NCBI GenBank assembly: GCA_016713365.1
Contig: JADJPG010000084.1
Location: 1-29,097, forward strand
Direction of reading: 5' to 3'
Length of the DNA stretch: 29,097 bases
Source: Verrucomicrobiota bacterium
GTDB taxonomy: Bacteria > Verrucomicrobiota > Verrucomicrobiia > Limisphaerales > JADJPG01
Program-made: the position numbers and the translations under genes
In this document: piece after piece, positions 17,501 to 22,563 of the stretch
How the letters are laid out: every line of letters begins with the position of its first letter
How positions within the stretch are numbered: position 1 is the stretch's first letter
Notes under the pieces: model-generated
What the model saw: only the letters and a program-made list of their open reading frames with translations
Told to the model about the DNA's origin: nothing
Database searches by the model: none

Positions 17501-20500
17501 ACACGGGAAACCGGCAGTTCCCGCTGCCAGGCGGGTTCGTGGCGCGTGGCAAGCTGGAGTTCGGGTATGAGCCGGATTTCCGCCAGCCGGGGATTGGACT
17601 GCCGTCTGGCACGATCAACTTCGGGACGGTCACTTACGGTTTCAACTCGAACAAGGTGATCAACGTGACCAACACCGGCACCGCGCCGCTCTTTGTGGAC
17701 ATCTCCACGCCGCTGCCCGAGGTGTTCAACGTGACGCCGGCGTCGCTGAATCTGGATCCGGGAGAATCCGCGGCGCTTTCCGTGCGGTTTATTCCGACGG
17801 CGGTGCCGGGACCGGTCAACGCCCTCATTTCGTTTTTCCACAATGCGCCCGGCGGGCTGACGACCCGCACGGCGTCCGGCACGGTGCGCGCCACGCCGTT
17901 GATGTTGCTGAGTTCGCCAGCGCTGGACGTGGGCAGCGCGAAGGTGAACCAGACGGTGATGCGTCCGTTCCGCGTGGACAATCTCGGGTTCACGAATCTG
18001 GTGATCACCAATCGCATCGTGAGCGGGCCGTTCACGATTACGCCGACGAACGCGAATGTGCCTCCGGGCGGGCATGGGGTGTTCAACGTTACCTTCACGC
18101 CCGGCAGCATCGCGAATTTCAACGGCTCACTGGAGATCCGTTCGAACGACGGCCTGGGTACACGCAATGTTCCCCTCAGCGGTTCGGGCGCGGTGATCAG
18201 CTGGGTGGATTTCAGCGCCGGCGGCGGGCACTGGCGCGCGATTGCCACAGGCGGCAGTTCCAACGCGGTGGTGGTGACGACAAACCGCGTCTTCTACACG
18301 GACAACAAGGGGCACTCGTGGTTCAACACGTCGTCGAATCTGCTTGGCGGCTGGCGTGCGGCGGCGATGGTGGCGAACAGCCGCACCGGCTGGATTGCAG
18401 GCGACAATGTTTTCAAGAAAACCACGGACGGCGGGCGCACCTGGCAGGAAATTGCGGCGCTGTCGAGCAAGGCAACGTCATGGCGGGCGGTGACGGAGCA
18501 GCCGGGATTGAATCGCGTGGTGCTGGTGGGCAAGGGTACGTCCCTGTCTTCCAGTGCGAATATTGTCGCGATTGAACGCGCCTCTGGTTTTGACATTGAA
18601 ACGTTGTCATCGTCGCCGCTCGATTCTCCGGTCGGAGTGGCGTGGGCTCGGGTGGGTGCCAGCACGGTGGGATTGGTCGCTGGATTCTCCTCGATCTATC
18701 GATCCGCGGATGGAGGTACCAACTGGAGTTCGGTCGCGAATCCGCAGGGCATCAAGTCTGGAATTGCGATGAACAGCAGCGGTATGGCGCTGGCGGTGGC
18801 CAATACGACGTTTGTGGCCATCGATTTCAATCCTCCTCCGCCCATCGCGTATATTCACCGTTCGATTGATTCGGGCGCGACATGGTCGCAGGTCTTCGTG
18901 GCGACGGGTTTTGTCTTCAATGCGGTCTCGATGGATGGCGCGGTCGCCTACGCGGTGGGGAAGGGGAGTGGCTTCGACGGCAGGGGCGTGGTCTATCGCA
19001 GTGGTGATTCGGGTGCGACGTGGCAGTTGCAGGAAGTGGAGTCGCCGGGACTGTTCGCAGTGTCGGCAAAGTCCAGCGAAGCGTTTGTGGCCGGCGAGGA
19101 CGGTGAAATCTGGAGACGCCCCTCGGCTCCGCCGTCGCGCGGGGTGCTGACCTTTGAGCCGGGGCTGTTGAACTTCGGGTTCATTCCGGTGAACGATTCC
19201 GCGCCGCGCGCGCTGGTGTTTGGGAACGTGGGCATCTCGAACATCGTGATCACGAACGTGACGATTTCGGGAACGGGTGTGAACCAGTTTGCGATTGGCG
19301 GGACGTTCCCGAAGACGATTCCTCCGGGCGGATCGGACTCGATCAACGTCTTCTTCAATCCCACGGGCGTCACCAATGTGAACGCCTTGCTGCGCATCAA
19401 CGCGAACGATCCCGAGGGCGTCTTCAGCGCGCAACTGGCGGGGGCGAGCTCGCAGCGGGGCTGGGTGCTGAAGGCGCCGTTGACGACGAACAACTCGACG
19501 GCGCTCGGCGTCCGCGTCATCAACGACACGCTGGCCTTCGCGCTCACGTCGGGAGATCTCTACAAGTCCACAAACAACGGCGCGAGCTGGCAGGTGATGA
19601 ACACGCTGGCGGGCAGCTTCCGCACAATGTTTTGGGTGGATGCGAACGAGGGGTATATCGGGGGCGGCACGTTCTCAAATCCGTTCATCAGCGACGGCAG
19701 CAGCTTCATTCATCGCACGACCAATGGCGGCGTAAACTGGGCGACGGTCCATTCGGGCACCGATTTCCCGGTGGAGAAAATCGACGTGCTGTCGAGCGGG
19801 ACCGGCTATGCCGTGACGCTGGCCAACCCTCGCATCATCGGCATCGGATCGGTCGGCAGCGGATCGGTTTTGAAGACCACCAACAGCGGCCTTGCCTGGT
19901 TTAGCGTGGCCAGGCCCGAGACGCACTTCAACGGATCCGCCCTGGCGACCGTTTCGACTTTGGAGGTCTTCGCCAGCGACGGCGACAAGTTGTACCGGTC
20001 GGCGGACGGTGCGGGCACGTGGGTTTCCGTGGTGACGAACGGCGGCTCGTTCATCCACGAGGTGGACTTTTTTGGATCGTCGGTTGGTTGGCTGGTGGGA
20101 GCGAGAGGTTCGTCCTGGCGAACCACCATCGGAGGTGACACTCCGTCGGAATGGCTGGCGGTCCCGTTTCCAACCACGAACGATTTGAACTCGGTTCACT
20201 TCGCGAGTTCCAGCCTTGGCTGGGCGGTCCCGACAACCATTGCTTCCCAGGCGGCGATCTTCCGCAGTGACGATGGCGGCGCAACCTGGCGCGATGAACT
20301 GGCCGAATCTCCGTACGGCGGGCCGACGAACCTGATTCCCACGGTCGTCTTCGGACGGCCCGGCGTGACCAACTCGCTGGCGCTCGGCACGGGCGCATCG
20401 GTTCGTCGCATTGAAAACTTCACGAATGAATTCGAGGGCGTGTCGGTCTCGCAGCCGTCGCTGGATTTCGGTCAGGCAGTGCAGGGGACGACGACGTTCA

Positions 20501-22470
20501 CCAACTTCCTCCTGCGTAACATCGGGGACCGCACGCTCACCGTCTCGAACCTGCTGGTGGATGGTTTCCCTGGATTCAACGAAGGATTTGTCGCGACGAA
20601 TGCGGTGCCGTTCAGCATCCCGATCAGCGGCAGCCGGCTCATCGGAGTCGTCTCCAGCAATCTCGTGGTGGGCACGAACGAGGCCTCGCTCTCGGTCATC
20701 AGCGATGGCGCGCGACAGTCGCTTGACGTGAATCTCCGCGCGGTAGTGCAGCCCGCGCCGGTGGTGGTGTCCTTTGAGACCGTGCCGCCGGGACTGACGC
20801 TGCGTATCGACGGCTCGAATGTGGTCGGCCCCGTCTCGCGGACCATCCGCACCGGGACTGCGATGGCGGGCGACTGGGCGATGGGTTCTGCGCACAGCGT
20901 TGTGGCCGTGGAAACACAGCTCGTGAACGGTGTCACGTATTCCTTCGCCGGATGGCTGCCATTTGAGGAGGCGTCATTCACCTATGTGGCGACGAATCGC
21001 GCGGTGCAATATGTGGCGAGCTACATCCCCGAGGGAGAAGAAGCGCCGGAGGGTGGTGTGGCCTTGTTCTCCGCGGCGGGCGGTCCGCCTTCGGGACTGC
21101 CGACCGGGCCGTATCTGCGGCTGAGCAACGCGTCGATCAGCAACGCGCTGCTGGGGAACTTCGCGGTGAGCGGGTCGGTGTTGTTGAGCGCGGATGTGAT
21201 TGACGCGTCGTTGAGCAGCCAGGCGTTCCGATTGCCGGCGAACCCGGCCAACCCGGCCATCCTGCGTGTGAGCGCCGGGGCGTGGCGGTTTACGCTCTCG
21301 AACCAGCTCGTGCGGCTCAAAGCCCAGTCTCCTTCCATCAAGATGCTCAGCAACACGGTGAACCCGCCGAGCCTGTTCACTTTGGATCTGAACCTGAGCA
21401 ACGCCAATTTCCGCAGCAACTTCTCGCTGCCAGACGGGGCACCGATTGCGCCGGGCCTGCTGGAGATCGGGCCGTCCTCGGCGTCGCTCTCGCACACGTC
21501 GTTCTTCTCGCTCAGGCTCAGCGGCCAGGTCCGCGCGCTGCGCAAACCGGACGGTGAAAGCTGGGCATTGAACATCACCACCAACATCACCCTCTCCGAA
21601 GGGCCGTTCACCAACACTCTTCCCCTCGTTGGCACGGTGCTGGCGGTGCCGGTGCCGGGGACGAGCCAGAACTTCCTCACCGCGCGCGGAACGAATGTGG
21701 GCGGCACGGCCCGAGTGGAACTGCGCCGGGCGGGCAACGGCGCGTTCAGCCTGTTCCTGACGAATCTCGCGGTGGATGTGCTGGGGCAGAATCTCGGACG
21801 ATTCTCCGGGTTGGCCAGTCAGTCAGGGCAGCTGACGCTTTCGGCGGGCGCCCCGGCGTCGCCGTTCGTGCTCGGCCCGTGGCGTTGGCACGCGTCGGGG
21901 AACAGCTCGTTCGACTGGAATCTCAAGAACGGCTCGCTGAAGTTCAATCTCAGCGGTGGCTCGTTGCGCGACTCGGGGAACTCCGTGCCGGGCTGGCCGG
22001 ACGGTGGGTTGAACATGCCGGGAATCGAGTTCGACAGCACTGGTGATTTCGAGAAGACGATCACGCTCAACAGCTTGAACTTCGATGGAATAGTGCTCGG
22101 TCAGGCTGATGACGCCGGCGACCGTTATGTGACTTTCAAACGCGAGAACGGAGTGCTCTCTCTCAAGGTCCGCGACCGCATTGAGTTCTTCGACAGCACG
22201 ATGAAGATCAAATTCAACATCAACAGCGCGGGCGCCGTTTCCGGATCGTTTAAGGGAAGCTTCGGGGTTGATTTCGGCGGGCTGATTGGCTTCGTTGAGT
22301 TTGGCAACGTGGAGATGAGCTACGATTCGAGTGAGCCGACGTATCAGTTTAAGGAGAAGATCCGTGTCGCCGGGAATAATTTCCGGGTCAAGTTCGGTTC
22401 CGGCGGCGCACGGGTTTGTTACCTCTACTGTGACGACAATGGTTGCAGCGAGGTGTTCTGCCTGCCGTAG
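8581..22470 (+). CDS. Giant secreted multidomain protein (4629 aa) with ASH domains and two BNR/Ycf48-type propellers
   Basis: One uninterrupted 13.9-kb frame with a signal peptide (1-30, ending SAAVSA before QS). Visible layout: beta-rich start (about 190-350); a long Ala/Leu/Gln-rich helical region (about 375-880) with CLAC at 521-524; a very long beta-rich part (about 880-3000) of alternating polar/hydrophobic strands, broken by helical stretches near 1700-1850, with CDEC at 1916-1919; ASH-type Ig domains at about 3004-3100, 3101-3205, 3520-3625 and 3954-4058; a propeller with TTDGGRTW-type repeats at about 3210-3515 and another at 3626-3945; an InlB/PEGA-like module (about 4059-4150); and a beta-rich C-terminal region ending in Cys4613, 4617, 4622 and 4627. 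No transmembrane barrel, LPxTG, PEP-CTERM or type IX tail is evident. It is translationally coupled to the OmpA-type gene by ATGA. It is probably an extracytoplasmic scaffold, adhesin or stalk; the precise role is unknown. Confidence 0.9.
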   Translation: MNQRLANLPRIAVQTVMAVLWLAFSAAVSAQSTDPRLFLDGLRSLALEARIELQVGGAGVAPKLFTQAVPDGRTWMSYLADTLGLEAGGDATQPGVTNQWALVDDAVSLLLAEAEAMKTFAVGKAGTPDEVKFQNARRQYLAGAARLLKFYKVTAGDVYDATAGALPDPFGLPDWLLPGEIQLKEIGGAGRLNTDSGDFAGRLSGTMVLPGLGATLVVKNASFDSDGRIDLSAYGSVQLPVGVLSIPPRQPIHYRSTPERGQLLEGGARLTLTNGLRFDASMLLADPNYCFGLAARGLEFDLGKELLVRVPTLNLNQVNAFGDTTRDAFADYFLGLNGAMETLLTAATNFPPIDETGFGQPPEFKPPQITADFSVLNAWSAEIISKTRAGLVNAQQNLQPVLDSVAKLNADARAATNALGDERSKMASLAARFELRRRMQEASELAAAQQLAGAGDITLLQAQLVEGVRQEGSNIVALVTPDLPDRLAESAEVVRLLLANASSFQRLGVIPPSPALAADPCLACLSPVANPQQRAEALALCAARRQAARFGLNPITGSVSNTVVFNALSEAELYRAGRILSDVEAALTLQGVDVQGQFTTLLGPILSRQRERLLEALETETSLQRNFELITLITDNAVDSEGAGVTVDAGELVARMETLVAPRLAGVTPQQIDAARVAANQAIAQRRRQISSEVAQVTGRYRSVGVIDPGDAYQPDFLTQLDRFFQIVGQPVPPGIGSGMDAYVRFKVQELRARPFSIEFLTNRLGEAQSIASGIIGLTDWADTRLNNDFGVLTNLQFTITNFSVTFTAAAELQRGWWLIDRYQDALRQHTAVYGSNVNAGLRLAEQQSRNVALLASGRVAGAFSNLVANLVSHQDVIVPLPGNVEITHIFGRLCYNRQTGFLQGCFGGRVEFPEVNTNLFFEITEACLDSALGYDIAGTMRTPLPFGQARLQVGIDIAGSPSGVASFSGSGTLAVPNPSSADRVFDVALTYDPPANRMAFDAQGNNLDLRLSEDFVLFGAGFGFDLKPGSPQGSFRLNGSAGLFAKAKPLPTVVGGTNFHLSIENLTTVFSYTTNAFSVSLSNGTIRLPDFFHNGLCPTNQGQAGTGPAVAIVPSNPISVTVGTGPNPSASFSGAVDIRNIGFSVPGLTNLGLEICSARLAFRSNELPALTNLNATLTIPLPGQTAVLDLAGVDWGLDGFPTAATIGLRQELLLLDASGFTLHVRTNSTFGFATSVDGAGKRTTVFTITGGMRGTFNGDLLYDAENSGAFSFETGGTFRWQTDELPTIALDSVTFAARLRLGGVNGFELLGVDANGIPDTANTNSMASITLTGLTNLFDLSPERRFEVNISGAMGSAEFVFFGLGNAKFVFDGAAPEPQFTVQSLGFREGTQLKLLGQSLLPFRITAGSIAFVDPAKPLNQLFAPENLRFTFSGVVDISLAAPDSNEPGKIPRLFGAVDNVQVSLPNGFNGPPQFSVNTFVLSLENLTIGDMAGLSGGLAVGNLNQPEDLFFAGMVGGGYNGVGIKAVVATRLDGLLGLCLAVNAGAAGIPLDGGTLGGILLTGAEGGVSFLNNFADPCDFKSYLGLTESGGPAAAPISAAGDPAIRAASGPRVSQLKVINWQQLDRFQKLHEQRKRLQASFGEGFANAALEVRPVPASVDATATEPLITAAGGGAGANVPCPTGDCPPATLNLLCQRHPSVAENPSSANYDGAYREKVIFKYTSINREVVDDILAAANINLNGSPSAVAANFADGVLDFVTTLVPRAPTGMPADQAQELNAFIDASLNAMRDSVATAVQIAFETAAPGRTPLEVLYETSYAGVGCVDVTIQLKGTFSYSPISAALSVTGGAVVSTTGSAGVLGSVNVFGLPVGTAELFYSLTDTNGNPNPALCGGAALAVGPLGFGQMGLAIGCDECVTGTLQALLDFVQGLTGDIATQASPIIYAFIEHAAGHRLTGISGRPLTDYFGPQGSGALLTQQEQVAVMAALFNLPEVAKFLQANPGAVSEFGNEAVAALSSRVIGLTLGIYNGTNPRLQFCGEVEPRIFGISLTGGNTLVAGRLYADKTNLRGDATFSPSYVFGNMPFFLLSSGAINNIVPALDEATMGFSLGLPLVNETTLRLLGTNPVEFASTQVNHLLANATLTFGYELSPFGFKLADGEGRISLPTLDQHPDNPARRAAQSSRYDGAGRYLPPTAPDRSAILKAALDSNVLAQATWAGRGADLAMLFPPGSSEASAVASRELVRDYFPYGGFLGASKVQLPKPITDAPPLDQMAKLFAPPTNIFEQLAIAQDVFNNYILGSREVGELMVYVPFPRPPTNFWLVAQGPQALIDSITQSDLPTLVANLNLYPTEQFFMRGGVNAQFLGLPIGEGELTADPVAGLFRLTAGVPADSWMRSFFDASLNFEIKRADYIAASGPASGAGTNVVASPEARLQAALDQLLASANGSTAQKQAAINNAVARITDTLPKASLELSLNNLSIPPPLTNVLTASAAAHFYAYSPRFEPGFAGTGPVADARRNGGVAFQGNFNFANYVVIDNAELAVASRGVGLPALSGLFEVPTLGVPGLALHDAHFEFNSDPAVGGSFIAADGSVDPIVIRNPFNQNQTMLTIRNLTNVNADISAEFDLRKAVNGAPLPGFAISPSRVDMPMLGPGLSARIHGATTNDPFSFSSTGPWGATVSIVGQLGVKDLNGNEVLRIGAVGTPFSASITGDALTLDKLDILLPTNVTLVAFPGTTNALTFSLTSGGVTNRLMISGDGTFVLDGGIAGNLPLNGVGFGSISAGATIHIDNTQLRVTISGNLNGGALDSLSGNATVSGISGQFVATRNGVSLSAVGTISPMQFGVFRVSGVSGGNITAVLTNTGFSIPTGARLRILAQGYPTTDIFTLNAFSISGNGNFAVAAQSGELNLPGYFNTTAGSFVLQRSGGVASLDVVAPAIELFPGKPYESGFTPPLQHVFIESTGRFYADTGNRQFPLPGGFVARGKLEFGYEPDFRQPGIGLPSGTINFGTVTYGFNSNKVINVTNTGTAPLFVDISTPLPEVFNVTPASLNLDPGESAALSVRFIPTAVPGPVNALISFFHNAPGGLTTRTASGTVRATPLMLLSSPALDVGSAKVNQTVMRPFRVDNLGFTNLVITNRIVSGPFTITPTNANVPPGGHGVFNVTFTPGSIANFNGSLEIRSNDGLGTRNVPLSGSGAVISWVDFSAGGGHWRAIATGGSSNAVVVTTNRVFYTDNKGHSWFNTSSNLLGGWRAAAMVANSRTGWIAGDNVFKKTTDGGRTWQEIAALSSKATSWRAVTEQPGLNRVVLVGKGTSLSSSANIVAIERASGFDIETLSSSPLDSPVGVAWARVGASTVGLVAGFSSIYRSADGGTNWSSVANPQGIKSGIAMNSSGMALAVANTTFVAIDFNPPPPIAYIHRSIDSGATWSQVFVATGFVFNAVSMDGAVAYAVGKGSGFDGRGVVYRSGDSGATWQLQEVESPGLFAVSAKSSEAFVAGEDGEIWRRPSAPPSRGVLTFEPGLLNFGFIPVNDSAPRALVFGNVGISNIVITNVTISGTGVNQFAIGGTFPKTIPPGGSDSINVFFNPTGVTNVNALLRINANDPEGVFSAQLAGASSQRGWVLKAPLTTNNSTALGVRVINDTLAFALTSGDLYKSTNNGASWQVMNTLAGSFRTMFWVDANEGYIGGGTFSNPFISDGSSFIHRTTNGGVNWATVHSGTDFPVEKIDVLSSGTGYAVTLANPRIIGIGSVGSGSVLKTTNSGLAWFSVARPETHFNGSALATVSTLEVFASDGDKLYRSADGAGTWVSVVTNGGSFIHEVDFFGSSVGWLVGARGSSWRTTIGGDTPSEWLAVPFPTTNDLNSVHFASSSLGWAVPTTIASQAAIFRSDDGGATWRDELAESPYGGPTNLIPTVVFGRPGVTNSLALGTGASVRRIENFTNEFEGVSVSQPSLDFGQAVQGTTTFTNFLLRNIGDRTLTVSNLLVDGFPGFNEGFVATNAVPFSIPISGSRLIGVVSSNLVVGTNEASLSVISDGARQSLDVNLRAVVQPAPVVVSFETVPPGLTLRIDGSNVVGPVSRTIRTGTAMAGDWAMGSAHSVVAVETQLVNGVTYSFAGWLPFEEASFTYVATNRAVQYVASYIPEGEEAPEGGVALFSAAGGPPSGLPTGPYLRLSNASISNALLGNFAVSGSVLLSADVIDASLSSQAFRLPANPANPAILRVSAGAWRFTLSNQLVRLKAQSPSIKMLSNTVNPPSLFTLDLNLSNANFRSNFSLPDGAPIAPGLLEIGPSSASLSHTSFFSLRLSGQVRALRKPDGESWALNITTNITLSEGPFTNTLPLVGTVLAVPVPGTSQNFLTARGTNVGGTARVELRRAGNGAFSLFLTNLAVDVLGQNLGRFSGLASQSGQLTLSAGAPASPFVLGPWRWHASGNSSFDWNLKNGSLKFNLSGGSLRDSGNSVPGWPDGGLNMPGIEFDSTGDFEKTITLNSLNFDGIVLGQADDAGDRYVTFKRENGVLSLKVRDRIEFFDSTMKIKFNINSAGAVSGSFKGSFGVDFGGLIGFVEFGNVEMSYDSSEPTYQFKEKIRVAGNNFRVKFGSGGARVCYLYCDDNGCSEVFCLP
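17590..18195 (+). repeat. Tandem ASH-type Ig domains 1 and 2 of the giant protein
   Basis: Residues about 3004-3205. Both copies follow the ASH/choice-of-anchor-D pattern. The first has INFGTVTYG, VTNTGTAPL, DPGESAALSVRF and an ending beta strand; the second has LDVGSAKVNQT, VDNLGFTNLVIT, PPGGHGVFNVTFTP and RSNDGLG. Such domains usually act as spacers or binding modules in large surface proteins. Confidence 0.7.
18208..19125 (+). repeat. Ycf48/BNR-type beta-propeller 1 of the giant protein
   Basis: Residues about 3210-3515 carry Asp-box-like repeats at regular intervals: DNKGHSWFN, TTDGGRTWQE, SADGGTNWSS, SIDSGATWSQ and SGDSGATWQL. The S/T-x-D-x-G-x-T/N-W box marks blade turns in sialidase, Ycf48 and sortilin-type propellers. 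No catalytic sialidase residues were recognised, so a binding role is more likely. Confidence 0.7.
19138..19455 (+). repeat. ASH-type Ig domain 3 of the giant protein
   Basis: Residues about 3520-3625, lying between the two propellers. Landmarks are LLNFGFIPVNDS, NVGISNIVITNV, PPGGSDSINVFFNPTG and NANDPEG, the same order as in copies 1 and 2. Confidence 0.68.
19456..20415 (+). repeat. Ycf48/BNR-type beta-propeller 2 of the giant protein
   Basis: Residues about 3626-3945 hold a second set of blade boxes: STNNGASWQV, TTNGGVNWAT, TTNSGLAWFS, SADGAGTWVS, a degenerate TTIGGDTPSEW, and SDDGGATWRD. The number of boxes is close to that of a six- or seven-bladed propeller. Confidence 0.7.
20440..21030 (+). 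repeat. ASH-type domain 4 plus InlB/PEGA-like module of the giant protein
   Basis: Residues about 3954-4058 show LDFGQAVQGTTTF and LRNIGDRTLTVSNL (ASH type). Residues about 4059-4150 show TVPPGLTLRIDGSNVVGP, SAHSVVAVE, YSFAGW and VQYVASY, the pattern of the small beta module often found in PVC and Acidobacteria surface proteins (sTPPGLxxxVDG...HxV...FxxWxxG). The assignment is by pattern only. Confidence 0.6.
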
Positions 22471-22563
22471 TCGCACTGCGATTCCAGGCGGTGGGGTCGG
22501 GCTGCTTTCGATCCGCTGGACCCGGAGTAAAGCTTCCATTTCGAGTGCGACTGTGCTGTTATC

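Noticed and set aside
22470..22551. Inverted repeat GTCGCACT/AGTGCGAC flanking the gap after the giant gene
   Set aside because: Only 8 bp per arm with a loop of more than 60 bases; not convincing as a terminator or as an element end.
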